Of a stretch of DNA of 64,000 nucleotides, positions 28,960 to 40,421 are shown in pieces; the stretch's first letter is position 1, and each line of letters starts with the position of its first letter. Source of the DNA: Carpediemonas membranifera (taxonomy: Eukaryota; Fornicata); assembly GCA_019828565.1 (NCBI GenBank), contig JAHDYR010000029.1, positions 115,509-179,508 of the forward strand, given 5' to 3'. The position numbers and the translations under genes are program-made. The notes beneath the pieces were generated by a model that searched no databases, was not told where the DNA came from, and worked only from the letters and a program-made list of their open reading frames with translations.

Positions 28960-31900
28960 ATGAAGCTGCAAGATGAAGGCTACGGTATGTACAGAAGCAA
29001 AAAGTGATCACATAGATGGAAATATTGACGGAAACGAAGATGAGCCGATTGTCGGCGAGGAGGCGGAGCAATCTGTTATTCGCCGCTACCTCGACCGTAC
29101 CTGGCTTGTGAACTTTATGCGCGATCGGTATGTACTATTTAGACCACTTCCCACCTGATACAGCCCCCGTATAACGTTATCCTACTTCTCTTTTTCTGCC
29201 GCCCTCTCGCTCGTCTACATCGGCGTTTACATCCTCGAGACGATCGTCTCCCAGGGACCTGGCACCAGGGACCTCTTCAACGATGTGATCTTCTCCGAGT
29301 ATCCCCGTGTCGTCGAGCTCATCCCCTCTTTGTCCGACTACTCGCTCTCCATGGACACCATCGCCGCTGCCCTCAGGTGGATCAACTTCACGATCCCCTT
29401 CTGGTTCATTGTGGACTACACCTTCGCCTTCTTCACGACCCCCAACCTCCTCCGGTTCCTCGTGAGCCCCGTCGTCCTGCTCTCTCTCGTCCCGATGCCC
29501 TTCAGCTGGGCAAGGCCATGGGCTGAATTCGTACCATCCCTCGCATTCTTGCGCATCCTGCACGTCTATTGGTGCAGCAGCTACATCATCCCCGCCATCA
29601 ACAACCTCACGATGCTTCTTGTCAAGCTCGTTGTCGTTGGCTTGACCTTCGTCGTCGCTGCAGCTGGTCTCATGCATCTCATCGAGGTTGTCGTGTTCGA
29701 CATGCAGCAGGAGTACCGCTTCCACTTCTTCGACTCAATGTACTTCATTCTCTCCTCCATGTCGACGGTGGGCTTCGGGGACGTCGTTGCCATCAGCATC
29801 GTCGGTCGGTTCTTCATCATCGCCGTGATCCTGGTCACAGTGCTCTATGTTCCCATCCAGACCAACAAGATCTACCGAATCTTGCAGACCAACGTTGAAT
29901 ACGGTTCTTTCTCCAAGAAGGCCGGTGACAAGCACATCGTCGTGACAGGCTCCGTCACGCCCGATGGCCTCAGACTGTTCCTCGACTCCTTCTTCAACGG
30001 CAAGAAGAACGCCGGCAAGAAGGTCGTCGTGATGATCACACGGCGCTGGGACGAGACGATCGAGAAGGAGATCTCCGCCACCGCCCCCATCCCCGGCATC
30101 ATCCACTTCATCAAGGGCTCCTTCAACGACCCCGCAGACCTGGCTAGGGCTGACATCCGCCGCGCCTCTGAGATGTACATCCTCTCGGGGGGGACCCACG
30201 AGGCTCTGGACGACGACAGCGAGGTCGTCGAGGCACTGCTGTCAGTTGTCAGGCAGAACAGAGCCCTGCCCATCTGCCTCCAGGTCCTCAACGCGGACAC
30301 TGCCCGAGTCCTTCAAGACCAGCTCGACCACGTCGTGCAGGCGCTCAACCCCCTGGACCACCTCGGCAAGGGACGCCGCATGGTCACGTTCCTGGCCTTC
30401 CGAGATCTGACGTACTCTGTGTTGTCGACGGCGGCCGTTGTCCCTGGATTATCGACGTTTGTTCACTCAGTCGTCAGGACGTTCAAGGACTCCGACCTCG
30501 AGGCGATGAACCCCGAGATGAAGCTGATGACGGCCAAGCTGATGGCCGAAAAGAAGGCTAAGCGGACAGGAGCTGTTTCAGACCACCTAAAGCACGCCGG
30601 CCTGCTCGTCGACATCAAGGAGAACGCCGACGGCACCCTTGGCGTCGGACACGTGGAGGCCCCTGAGTGGCTGCAGCTCTACGCCCAGGGTCTGGCTTAC
30701 AGCGTCTACCGATCCAGGGTCCCGCTGCTGCACGGGGGCCAAACGTACGGCGAGATGTCCGTTGACCTGTTCCAACAGGGATGCATTGTAGCTCTCGGCG
30801 TCGAGGTCACTGACGGCACAAACACCGAGCTCTTCTTGAACCCGCCGCCGGACTACCGCGTTGTCGCCGGCCAACCACTGTTCGTCCTTGCCAGGTCCAG
30901 CAGGGAGGCAGACATGCTGAGACACTTTGGAGAAGAGACGTACGACGGCGAGTTTGACATGACCGAGCGGACCTCGCTGAACGGGTCGAGGCGCGGCTCC
31001 ATGTCCTCCAGACGCAGGTCCGTGACCGTGTCAAACCCCATCGTCGTCCCTGCCGAACCCCAGGTCGAGGTCATCACTGTCGATGACGTCGCGGTCGGCG
31101 CCAATGACGACAAGCCCAAGGAGAGGCACCGCCACCGCCACCGCAAGAAGCACGCTGAGGAGGAGGCCCTCGACGCAGATCTCGGCACCGAGCCCGACGT
31201 CGACCTGCCCGGGCCGATGACCAGTCATCTAATGGAGAGCGACGTCGACACGCTGCCCCGCAACTACATCAGGTCTGTCGCCGCGACGCCCAGGACAGCA
31301 CAGACCAGTGCTGCCCGGCCTGAGGGTAACGGCTGCTCGCTCGTGAACCGCGTGGCCGACGTGAAGGGCCACACGGTCTTCTTCGGCCGTCTCGAGCGGT
31401 TCTATCATTTCGTAGACTTCGCGGCGGTGGAGCAGCACACTGTCATCGTCTTCCTCACCCCAGACAGCATCCCCAGCGGCTTCTACGAGCAGTACAGCGA
31501 CCGGACAATATTCGTGGTCAACTGCCCCCGCAAGCCCACGCGATACGACTTCGACCGCTGCAACTTCACTGCCGCCAAGGCCATCATCGTGTCGCCGGTC
31601 AGCTCGATGGTGAACTCCAACGACTCGCTCGTCACTGGGCTCATGCTGGACGCTGAGGTGAAGCAGATCCAGCTGACGGCCAGGCCTCACATCACCGTGG
31701 AGAGCAATGGCACGAAGCAGGCGATCCTGACGTCGTCGGAGACAGAGACGCGGTACTTCTTCTCGCACATATTCCAGCAGTCGTCGTTCTTCTCGGACGA
31801 CTGGCACTACCAGGCACTGCCCTCGGCCTACTCCAACCCCGCCGCCCTCAAGTTCCTCAACCGTCTCTTCCTCGACAGGGCCGACGACAACGCCACCGAG

Positions 31901-32113
31901 GCCGCGCACCGTTTCAGACTGGTCCCGCTGCCCCCCACCCTCGCTGGGATGGCGTACGGCGATGTCTACAAGGAGCTGGCGATCCAGGGCCTGACGACAG
32001 TTGGCCTCTATCGCCGGCTGGCTGATGGAAGCGGGCCTGCCTTTGTGACGTTCATCGTGCCGCCGCCTGACACGGACGCCAACAATGACGACCAACTTTT
32101 AATCATCAGATAG
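28960..32113 (+). CDS. BK/Slo-type potassium channel with two RCK domains (three exons)
   Basis: Exons 28960-28984, 29016-29127 and 29164-32113 give 1,028 residues. The membrane part starts at ITLSYFSFSAALSLVYIGVY, continues through several segments, and includes the pore helix and filter FILSSMSTVGFGDVV (residues about 240-250). RCK1 follows (KHIVVTGSVTPDGLRLFLDS, about 301, as in Slo KHIVVCGHI). A second RCK is at about 780 (GHTVFFGRLERFYHFVDF). Between them is a His/Arg/Lys-rich linker. The arrangement matches Ca2+/Na+-gated Slo channels. No classical Arg-rich S4 is obvious, so voltage sensing may be weak or absent. Without intron 1, an in-frame ATG at 28973 would be the alternative start. 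Convergent with the Tmc-like gene, 82 bp away. Confidence 0.9.
28985..29015 (+). other. Spliceosomal intron 1 of the K+ channel gene (31 nt)
   Basis: Starts GTATGT and ends TCACATAG. It joins ATG 28960 (MKLQDEGY) to DGNIDGNEDE in phase 1. Less certain than intron 2 because ATG 28973 would give an open frame without splicing. Confidence 0.65.
29128..29163 (+). other. Spliceosomal intron 2 of the K+ channel gene (36 nt)
   Basis: Starts GTATGT and ends TGATACAG. Unspliced, the frame stops at 29158; splicing in phase 2 joins NFMRDR to PRITLSYFSF, the first membrane segment. Confidence 0.88.
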
Positions 32114-32195
32114 TGTATTTATGCCGATGTAATGTAAATGTTTCCCTTGTGTTACCAGACGACCTAAATCAGATATTTAAGTGTACAATTAGTTA

Positions 32196-35100
32196 TCAGT
32201 TATCAATAGCGTGTTCGGCGATGAAGGTGGCGAGCATCATGTTGTTCGCGACGTGTTCCTTCGGGATCATGACAAGCAGGCTCAGCACGATGCTCTCGTC
32301 ACGGCTAAGCGCAACAAAGATGCGTCTGAAGACTAGACGGTACGATAGCAGGAGGAAGCCGAGGGCGAACAACAACAGCGGCACGTTGATCAGGCGGTAC
32401 GCCGTCATCGCGGTTGACAGAGCGTCGGCGTAGCTTTCGAATGTCTCCAGGAAGATCGGCGTCAGCTGCTGCTCAATCTCAAGGACAGCCGCCAGTGCAG
32501 GCGAAGAGGTGCCGCCCGACGCGAGGCAGGTGCCGTCTCCGTTGGCGGGGTTGAGCTCGGGCACCGCAGCGATGAACATCTCGACGAGTTGCTCGTACGC
32601 CTGAGCCTTGACTACCGTGCAGTTGTCGCAGCTGCTCGCGGTGTTGCTGAGGGCGACGCTGTCGGGCAGGAAGAGGTTGATGGCGCTCATGAAGATGGAT
32701 GCCTCACTGGTGATCTTGTCGTGCAGCTCCTGCATCTCCTCTAGGTTTGCTGCCGCTGCGATGTAGTGCTGCGTGGCCGCGTTCCTCTCGATGCCCACGA
32801 ACAGCGCCTCGGCGACAGCATCAATGGTATGCACGCATCGACCCGACGCCGTGTCTAGCAGCCCGACGTGCATCCCTACGGGCAGCCATAGCTCGGAGTA
32901 GACCGTCAGGCAGAAGAAGATGAGCCCCAGCATCACTAGGGTCGCCGCGGCCATGCGGTAGAACCTCTGGGTCGCCTTGGCGTGTAGCCGCTGTCGGATG
33001 ACGGACAGCTTCCTGGCGGGGGCGGGCGAGACCGAGAGGAGCACAATGCCAAGGGCACCGAGGACGACGACGATGACGATAAAGCAGCCGACGGCCGCGA
33101 TCAGTGAGATGTCGCCCCTGTACGTGTCAGCGTCGATGCCAGAGTCGATCTGGTCCAGGGCCTCGTTCTCGAAGGCGACGATGCCCTCGTGGAACGCCGT
33201 TTGTAGGTCCGCGAACTTCTCGTCGAACAGGATTGCTCTGGCGATGGCGGTCTGTGTCTCAGCATCGAGAGTAGCGTCATACGTGCTGTTTGTGTAGCAG
33301 TAGGGTCTAGTGTAGTGGATCTGGTCATAGTCGTAAGTGTTCTCCGCAGTGATGTCGTACTCGATGCCCTGGAACTCTGTGGCCACCGTCGAGGGCACGT
33401 TGTTAGCCCAGAACACCAGCTGAGTCGCGATCAAGACGGTGTCGTTCAGGGTCCCGAGTGATGCGGTCAGACCAGTGACCGTGGCGTCCGAGAAGGTGTA
33501 CTCCGCAGCCATGGAGCCGACGACAGAGGCCAGCGCGGCATTCATCGCATAGAGGTCGTCCTCGAGGTCGGTCAGGAAGCTGATGCTGGGGCGCTGGGTG
33601 AACTTGCGGGCACCGGCGACGTAGGCATCGACTGCGGCGTTGAAGTCGAGCATCACGCCGCTGATGCGGGCACGGTCGAGGAGCAGGTCGCACTGGCTAT
33701 CGACGCTGGCGTTGAGCAGGAAGAGCGTGTAGGTGGCCCCCCCGACGGCGATGACCAGGACGACGGTGCTCGCGGCCAGAACGACGACGTGGCCGACGGC
33801 AGTGGCGCGCTTGAACGACGCGACGGACTTTGACTGGCTCCTGATAACGCGGTGTCGGATGTCGTCGATCTTGTCAGCCAGACGGCGCATGGCGGCCTTG
33901 AGCACGACGAGGCTGAACAGCAGGACAACCGTGAACACGACGACGGCGTCGAACAGCACCATGACGGCCATCCTGCCGTAGAAGAGATAGTCGAGCTTGT
34001 CCCGGGTCTCGGCGCCGGTTGCCTCGATCTGCTCCAGCACGTCCGCCCGGACGGTCTCGAGGCTGTTGACGACGACGCTCTTCTGCTCCCAGTAGAGCGT
34101 GTCCATCGCCACGGCCCGCGCCTTGTCGGCCAGCGTCAGGGGCGACGCGGCGTCCTCGGCGTTCGTGGAGTAGAAGCCATTGGTCGCCCGTTCGGTGCCG
34201 TATGACGCGTCCTCTTCGCCAAACCAGGTCTCGTCGGTGTAGTTGTACTCGAAGTCGATGATCTGGCACCCAACAGCGTCCGATAGTGTCAGATTAGCCC
34301 ACATGAGCGCCAGTTCGACCTTCTCCCGGTATGCGATCTTGTCCGCGAGGTCCCAGACGGCGCCCACGGTGTTCAGGTTGGTCTCGTCGATGTGGTAGCC
34401 GACTAGCTCCTCGGCGATGGCGGCGATGCGTCTGTTGTCGTCAATGTCCCAATAGGCGTCGTACACGCCCACGCTGCTGGCCTCCACGAATTCGAGAGCG
34501 GAGAAGGAGCGCTGGTCGCTGAGGGTTACGAGGTCCTCAATGAGATGCTCGATGCTGCCGACGTCCTCGAACGACTCGGTCAGCTCTGGGATCGTCAGGG
34601 CGTCGTATACCAGGCTGACGGCAACCGTGCCCGCCAGAGTGAGGGCAGTGATGAGCAGGGCAAGCGTCCCGAGGAAGACGGGCCGGGCAACCCTGAAGAG
34701 GCTCCGGTGGACCGCCTTGACCTGGTTGAGACGGTACTCGAGGTCAGCCTCGTCCTCGCTAGACTCAGCCGCGCCGTCTGTGTCGCTGCTGGCCGAGGAC
34801 TCGGACCCGCTGACTGACTCGTGGCCGTCCTTCTGCCGCACAGACCGCATCATATGCAGCTGCCGGGCGTCGCTGGCGAGCTCCTCCTCGAGTGCAGCGA
34901 GGTGCTCGTCCTCAAGGGCATCCCGGTCATCCTCGATGACAACGTGCACATGGCCGTCACCGTCGGTGTCAGTGTCGTCTGGGATCTCGTCGTCCAGCGA
35001 CTCCCGTCTCAGGCTGAGGGTCGGGCCGTCGATGTCCTCAATCACCCTGACGCCCGTGTGGGGGCTGTCCGTGTCTGACACCTCTGCCTGGGCCGCCTGG

Positions 35101-37877
35101 GGCTCGAAGGAGATGGCGCGGCGGGCGGGTCCCTTCTTCTTCTTCTTGCGGCGCTTCTCGACGACGTTTGTCGTCTTTATCATGTCTCTGACGATGGCCT
35201 TGTCGATGTGCAGGAAGACGTTGATGTTCTCAGCCTGGTGCAGGGTAACCGTGTTGAACGCGCGGCGGAGCAGGAAGAACTGCAGCCCGAGGAGGACGAG
35301 TACGACCACGGCCAGTGCGATGAAGTCGATACCCAGCCCGACGTACTGGGCGGTCGTCGTGGCGTCCTCGATCTCTATCTGCAGCAAATCGATGCCGTTT
35401 CTGAGTGAGGCGAGTCCGTTCGCTATGATGAAGTCCTCATCGGTGGCCAGCGGCATGTCCTCGTGGATACGCAGGAACGAGACGCCGAGGGCTGCTGCCA
35501 CACTGACGACGGACGCGGCCACGGTCTGAGTGGTCATGGGGGCCGTGTCGAGGTAGTACCGGGCCAGGAACGACGGCTGCCGGGCGTGTTCAAAGATCTC
35601 CCCGAAGATGGAGGCCGTGATGGCAGAGGAGGCGGCAGTATCGAGGGCGTGGGTGCTCGTTTCGAGCAGGTCTATCGCCTGCTGGAGTCTGTCGTGGATG
35701 ATGTCATCTGTGGTCAGCATGCCGTGGGTGAACTGGCCGGGGTAGTCCTCCTCGACGTGCGTCAGCAGCGCCAGGTACGTCGCCTCCGCAGTGTAGAAGT
35801 CCATGCGGCCCGACGCGGCGAGGGCGGTGAGGAGGCTGTCGAGGATGAACATCCGGAGCTGGAAGACAAGCCCGACCACGAGGAAGATGGCCGTGATCAC
35901 ACAGAGCAGCAGGAGGACTGCCCGCCGCAGCTTGCTCACCGACAGCGACGTCGTCGCCTGTGAATGTGTCCGTATAACGGTGAGCACGTCGTTCTCCAGG
36001 GCCCGGGAGCTCATGGAGGCCTGGGACCCGGACCGCGAGCTCGAGGCCGAGTTCGATGAGGTGTCACTCGCCATGCGCTGGTTGGCGATCTCCTCGGCGC
36101 ACGCGTTGATCAGCGCGCCGTACTCGGGGTCCTGCTGGACGACGGTGACGAAGTCCGCGTAGGCCCGGATGATGTTGTCTCGCTCGGGGAAGGCCTTGAT
36201 GAGTTGGATGTAGAGCTTGTCCGCGCTAGTGCTGTGCTTGTGGATCTCCTGCGAGATGGCGAGCAGCTCGTTGACGTCAGGCTTGCCCTGGTCGAGAGCA
36301 CGCCAGAAAGAGTTGATGGCGCGGCGGGACTCCTTGGCCTCCTCCTTGGCCTTCTTCTGCTTGTGGTTCAGCTGTGCGAGGGCCTCAGCGTTGAGGCCGC
36401 TGTCCTGCTTGTGACGGACCGTGTCGGCGTCCGAGTGGAGCCCGACCAGCATCATTATCGTAACGATGCTCAGGTGCTTGATGATGTCTCGCTCGACCAT
36501 CATCGGCACCCGCGTCGCCTCGAAGATGGCTGCCTCGTAGTTGGCCGAGACTGTGAGGGCGTACTGGACGATGGTGAGTCGGGCCCGGCCGCTCGTGAAG
36601 GCCTCGGCGCATGCGAACGAGACCAGCGACTGGAGCCGACCGATCATCTCCCGCTGCTTGTGGGCCTCATCCTCACGCATGGCTGAGGCCGCCAGCATCT
36701 CCCGGCGGTCTGTTTGCCTGCGGAGGTCTGCGGCGAACAGGTTATGGTGCCAAACCTGGAACCACACGAACAGAGTGAAATCGAACCGATTCACGCCCCT
36801 TGGCATCGGGATGGCCTCGACCTCGAAGTCCAGGGCCGCCATGCTGCCAGTGGGGTCCTGCATGTGGTACATAAGAGGCTTGAGTCGGGCCACGACGATG
36901 GCCAAGCGAACGCCGACTGCCAGGGCAGCAAGGGCGAGGCCGACGGGGAAGCCGACGAAGACGGCGGCGGGGTGGGACACAGTGGCGCCCGCGCTGACGG
37001 CCGCGGCGATGTATGTGGCGACGGAGAGGGTGTAGGTGACGGGGTGGGCGAACAGGGGGGCGACGAGGACGGCCGCGGCCATGAGGCCAGAGAGCACGGT
37101 CAGGACGACGGCGGGGGCCCAGTAGACGAGCTCGCCGAGACCGAAGACACCAGTGGATGCAACCACGGCGAGGCCTACGAGTAGGATGAGCTGTACGGGA
37201 ATGAACGCGGTGGGCATGGCCATGAAGAGCACAGACGAGTCGTCGTAGGGCGACGAGAAGAAGACCAGACGGGTGAATGCGCCCAGAACAGACAGGACGA
37301 CCAGGGTGGCGACGGCAACGACGATGAAGGCCGTGTGCTGGACGGAGAAGAGGGACACCGCAGACACGAGACCGCGCATCTCCTCGTTGCCGTCGTCCCC
37401 GAAGACCAGGGGCAGCGAGAGGACCTGCACAATGGGGATGAGGAAGACGCCGTTGATGAGCTGCAGCACGTAGCCAAGCATGCGGTATCGGAAGCCCTGC
37501 CGAATAGTGCGGGCCAAGACGATCATCTCCATGGCCGTCCAGGAGCATACGAGGAGCACGATGATCACCACGACAATGAAAGACACCTGGACCACTGTCT
37601 TGTCCGTGAAGAGGCCGCCAACGGTGGGGAGGAGGCAACGGATGACTCTGTACCACAGTGTGTCGCTGAAGGTCATCGTGATCGTAGAGAGCTGGTACGC
37701 TTGGATAAAAAGCATGAGAAGCATCAATGCCGGCGGGAAAGCGCCCGAAATGCGAATGCAGCCGCAGATAACAGGAATCTTCTGAGAAACGGTGGTGAGA
37801 TGGAGTGGCGACAGAAATCCAACCCTATTAGTTTGGCTGGAAGCTATCGATGCTGATCGTTCGGATCCATGGCCCAT
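32196..37877 (-). CDS. Tiny macrocysts (Tmc)-like giant polytopic membrane protein
   Basis: 1,893 residues in one exon from ATG 37877. The N-terminal 320 residues contain about ten hydrophobic segments. Residues about 380-640 are a helical cytoplasmic region whose pattern (ADKLYIQLIKAFPERDNIIR, AYADFVTVVQQDPEYGALIN) is the TPR-like signature of Tmc-B/C proteins of Dictyostelium, ciliates and trichomonads. The C-terminal 1,200 residues alternate single hydrophobic segments with long extracellular-type stretches rich in NxT/S sites, ending in LLLFALGFLLLSYRLVF. Several acidic Ser-rich linkers are predicted disordered. Molecular function of the family is not settled; sensory or receptor roles are often suggested. 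Confidence 0.8.
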   Translation of the reverse strand: MGHGSERSASIASSQTNRVGFLSPLHLTTVSQKIPVICGCIRISGAFPPALMLLMLFIQAYQLSTITMTFSDTLWYRVIRCLLPTVGGLFTDKTVVQVSFIVVVIIVLLVCSWTAMEMIVLARTIRQGFRYRMLGYVLQLINGVFLIPIVQVLSLPLVFGDDGNEEMRGLVSAVSLFSVQHTAFIVVAVATLVVLSVLGAFTRLVFFSSPYDDSSVLFMAMPTAFIPVQLILLVGLAVVASTGVFGLGELVYWAPAVVLTVLSGLMAAAVLVAPLFAHPVTYTLSVATYIAAAVSAGATVSHPAAVFVGFPVGLALAALAVGVRLAIVVARLKPLMYHMQDPTGSMAALDFEVEAIPMPRGVNRFDFTLFVWFQVWHHNLFAADLRRQTDRREMLAASAMREDEAHKQREMIGRLQSLVSFACAEAFTSGRARLTIVQYALTVSANYEAAIFEATRVPMMVERDIIKHLSIVTIMMLVGLHSDADTVRHKQDSGLNAEALAQLNHKQKKAKEEAKESRRAINSFWRALDQGKPDVNELLAISQEIHKHSTSADKLYIQLIKAFPERDNIIRAYADFVTVVQQDPEYGALINACAEEIANQRMASDTSSNSASSSRSGSQASMSSRALENDVLTVIRTHSQATTSLSVSKLRRAVLLLLCVITAIFLVVGLVFQLRMFILDSLLTALAASGRMDFYTAEATYLALLTHVEEDYPGQFTHGMLTTDDIIHDRLQQAIDLLETSTHALDTAASSAITASIFGEIFEHARQPSFLARYYLDTAPMTTQTVAASVVSVAAALGVSFLRIHEDMPLATDEDFIIANGLASLRNGIDLLQIEIEDATTTAQYVGLGIDFIALAVVVLVLLGLQFFLLRRAFNTVTLHQAENINVFLHIDKAIVRDMIKTTNVVEKRRKKKKKGPARRAISFEPQAAQAEVSDTDSPHTGVRVIEDIDGPTLSLRRESLDDEIPDDTDTDGDGHVHVVIEDDRDALEDEHLAALEEELASDARQLHMMRSVRQKDGHESVSGSESSASSDTDGAAESSEDEADLEYRLNQVKAVHRSLFRVARPVFLGTLALLITALTLAGTVAVSLVYDALTIPELTESFEDVGSIEHLIEDLVTLSDQRSFSALEFVEASSVGVYDAYWDIDDNRRIAAIAEELVGYHIDETNLNTVGAVWDLADKIAYREKVELALMWANLTLSDAVGCQIIDFEYNYTDETWFGEEDASYGTERATNGFYSTNAEDAASPLTLADKARAVAMDTLYWEQKSVVVNSLETVRADVLEQIEATGAETRDKLDYLFYGRMAVMVLFDAVVVFTVVLLFSLVVLKAAMRRLADKIDDIRHRVIRSQSKSVASFKRATAVGHVVVLAASTVVLVIAVGGATYTLFLLNASVDSQCDLLLDRARISGVMLDFNAAVDAYVAGARKFTQRPSISFLTDLEDDLYAMNAALASVVGSMAAEYTFSDATVTGLTASLGTLNDTVLIATQLVFWANNVPSTVATEFQGIEYDITAENTYDYDQIHYTRPYCYTNSTYDATLDAETQTAIARAILFDEKFADLQTAFHEGIVAFENEALDQIDSGIDADTYRGDISLIAAVGCFIVIVVVLGALGIVLLSVSPAPARKLSVIRQRLHAKATQRFYRMAAATLVMLGLIFFCLTVYSELWLPVGMHVGLLDTASGRCVHTIDAVAEALFVGIERNAATQHYIAAAANLEEMQELHDKITSEASIFMSAINLFLPDSVALSNTASSCDNCTVVKAQAYEQLVEMFIAAVPELNPANGDGTCLASGGTSSPALAAVLEIEQQLTPIFLETFESYADALSTAMTAYRLINVPLLLFALGFLLLSYRLVFRRIFVALSRDESIVLSLLVMIPKEHVANNMMLATFIAEHAIDN

Positions 37878-38338
37878 AGCTGTAGCAGCAGCAGTGAGAG
37901 GAGCGAACTTCGGTGAATTTCTTCGACTCCAAATGACTCCATCAAGCGTTCAAGTTAAAGATCCACAGTCGATCCTCATCATCGGATCATCGATCATTAA
38001 TCGAGTCAGATTCAGAGATCAGAGCTCCCACCCCGTACATGTGCCCCGCCGGGAGGCGAACGCTGGTGGCTTTCGAGGCGACCCTATAGGCTGCTGACCG
38101 ATAGAATGAGGGGCATTTGAAGGGGTGCGACTGTCCAAATTAGCGTGCCAATCGGACCGTACTCCAAAAACTAATCACGCTATCCCCACCCCAAGCACAG
38201 CCATACCATGCTGGACGGGACATGCGACCTGGAGGCTGTCTCCGCTCGTCCTGCTGTCACACGCTCGGCCTCAGCGATGCGGCGCTATCCTGCTCGAAAA
38301 TTTTCGAGGATTTCACCAGTTCAGCTTCTGTCGCTGCG
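37878..38338. other. Divergent intergenic region
   Basis: 461 bp separating the Tmc-like gene (minus) from ODAD4 (plus); it must contain both promoters. No ORF, RNA gene or repeat was recognised. An in-frame extension of ODAD4 to 38222 is open but not needed. Confidence 0.6.
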
Positions 38339-40255
38339 ATGGACAAAAGTGGCAAACAAGGACAGGCTGATCTGTTTCACATATACACAGTGGAAGGCGA
38401 TACATTCATTCGACAGGAGTCGTTCGAGCGCGCCGTCGCAGCATACTCCAAAGCCCTCGAGCTGAAGGAGGAGGACAGACATTGCTTGCTGAATCGGTCC
38501 CGTTGCTATGTGCGTCTTGGACAGTATGACTTAGCGCTCACCGATGCGAAGAAGTGCGCCGGTGCCGAGGACCACCAGGCCACGTTCCAGCAGGCTGAGG
38601 TCCTCTACGCCAGCGGCGACTTCGAATACGCGCTTGTTCACTACCACCGAGCCCACCGCATCCGTCCAGACATCCTCGAGTATCAGCTGGGCATCAGGAA
38701 GGCGGAGTCAGCCATCGCCCGTGCTATCAGTCTCGGCGACGACACCGGGCGGCCAGGTACGTCTGTGCAGTCGCCCATGTTCATACGGTCGCCCATGGGC
38801 ATCCCTGTGGCATCGAACCCCGCCACCCCCATGCCTACCACACCAAAGGCCGGGGCTGACGGTAGACCTAAACCCTCGAGGAAGCTGCTCGGAGACCTCT
38901 ACGACGACCAGGAGTTCCTGAAGAAGTTGCAGGGAGAGCCGGCGTTCCGTAATAATGCGACGATCGCTAAGGTCATCTCTACGGGCCTCGAATTCATCGA
39001 CTCCCGGACCGAGTTCTGGCGTCAGCAGCAATCGCCCACTGCCCACAGGAGAAGCAAGTCCGCACTCCGATTCTCCCGACCAGGCACCGCGGGCCGGCCC
39101 TCTACCGCGGGCGGCCGACTTGGCTCGACAGGACGGGCGACGATCGGTGGGCGGGGCAACAAGCTCACCGTTAGGACGGGGCAGTTCAGGCCTCAGACAT
39201 CGATGCCAGGGTCGAGACCCGCAGCGCCAAAGACCAGGCCTGGGACGAGCGGGAGTCGACCCAACGCCAGGTCACGACGGTACAAGCAGACAGGGCCCCG
39301 GCATGTCAGCATGGGCACGACGCTGGGAGGGACGCTCGGCAGCAGCATGAGGCCGCCCACAGCCCCGGCAACGACAGAGTCCAGGCGTGTGGGCACACCA
39401 AGACGGACGCGGCAGGATCCTCAGACGGAGGTTGAAGAGAAGAGGAAATACATGCGGGCGACGCACTATGTTTCGAAGGTCATGACGAACATCGAGGAAG
39501 CCCTGAAGACAGGGGCACCCGACCTTGCCCTGCAGTTCGGGAAGAGTCTGCTGTCCCGGCTGTCGACGCTAGAGGTGCCCGACCACGGCATGGTCACGGC
39601 AGACGCCCACTCGGTCATGGGGACCATTTACATGGCACTCGACCGGCCCACGCCCGCGGTTATACACCATAAGAAGGATCTGGACATCAGCCTCGAGCAC
39701 GGCGACCTGGCGGGACATGTGAGGGCACTGAGGCAGCTGGCCAACGCGTATATCCGTCTGGACGACGGGGATATGGCGATTGCTGTCGCCACGAAGCTTA
39801 TTGACGGTGACCAGCTCAGCCCGCCGTCCTACGTCCTTGGGGAAGCTCTTCTCCAGCGCGGTAGGGCGCGGTATGAGCAGAAGCACTACGAGCAGGCCGC
39901 TGAGGACGCCGAGCACGCTTGGGCCGTCTTGAACGAACCTTCGCTGTCCAGGGAGCCCGGCACGGACGCCGTAGATACAGCCATCTTCGGATATGACGGC
40001 GACCTCGCCTCATCCCGGGCCGAGCTCCAGCTGGACGGGCTGTGTCTTCACGGCCGCTGTTTGATGGCCGTGGGGAAGGACGACGAGGCCGCCCAGAGGC
40101 TGCAGCTGTGTCTTGAGCTGGCACGGGGTAACAGGGACCGCACTGCCGAGGCGGCCGCCCTCACAAACCTCAGCGTGATCGCACTGAGTCAGGGCGACGT
40201 TCAGGAGGGGAAGCGGCTCCAGCGGGAGGCGGTGTCTGTCAGCAAAACCCGCTGA
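38339..40255 (+). CDS. ODAD4: Outer dynein arm docking complex subunit 4 (TTC25-like)
   Basis: 638 residues from ATG 38339. N-terminal TPRs at about 10-135 (YTVEGDTFIRQESFERAVAA; CLLNRSRCYVRLGQYDLALT; QAEVLYASGDFEYALVHYHR). Then the TTC25 hallmark at about 178-225, LLGDLYDDQEFLKKL...ISTGLEFIDSRTEFWRQQQ, where the human protein has LLGELYVDKEYLEKL and the same ...FWRQQ. A disordered Arg/Pro/Gly-rich linker (230-365) precedes a second set of TPRs at 375-630. The protein anchors outer dynein arms to axonemal doublets, so the organism has a motile flagellum. TGTAAAT lies at 40284, 29 bases after the stop. Confidence 0.9.
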   Translation: MDKSGKQGQADLFHIYTVEGDTFIRQESFERAVAAYSKALELKEEDRHCLLNRSRCYVRLGQYDLALTDAKKCAGAEDHQATFQQAEVLYASGDFEYALVHYHRAHRIRPDILEYQLGIRKAESAIARAISLGDDTGRPGTSVQSPMFIRSPMGIPVASNPATPMPTTPKAGADGRPKPSRKLLGDLYDDQEFLKKLQGEPAFRNNATIAKVISTGLEFIDSRTEFWRQQQSPTAHRRSKSALRFSRPGTAGRPSTAGGRLGSTGRATIGGRGNKLTVRTGQFRPQTSMPGSRPAAPKTRPGTSGSRPNARSRRYKQTGPRHVSMGTTLGGTLGSSMRPPTAPATTESRRVGTPRRTRQDPQTEVEEKRKYMRATHYVSKVMTNIEEALKTGAPDLALQFGKSLLSRLSTLEVPDHGMVTADAHSVMGTIYMALDRPTPAVIHHKKDLDISLEHGDLAGHVRALRQLANAYIRLDDGDMAIAVATKLIDGDQLSPPSYVLGEALLQRGRARYEQKHYEQAAEDAEHAWAVLNEPSLSREPGTDAVDTAIFGYDGDLASSRAELQLDGLCLHGRCLMAVGKDDEAAQRLQLCLELARGNRDRTAEAAALTNLSVIALSQGDVQEGKRLQREAVSVSKTR

Positions 40256-40421
40256 TGGCCACTAACATGTATATGCAACAGTATGTAAATCATCACAGCA
40301 TCGGGATGCTGATAGTGCCGCCACTGATGCTCTCTTTCCACCCTGCTGTCGAAGACCTCCACTGAGGCCCAGCAGGCTCAGCGTGTGATCCCTGCATGTG
40401 TGTTGGACTCCGGACGCCCGG

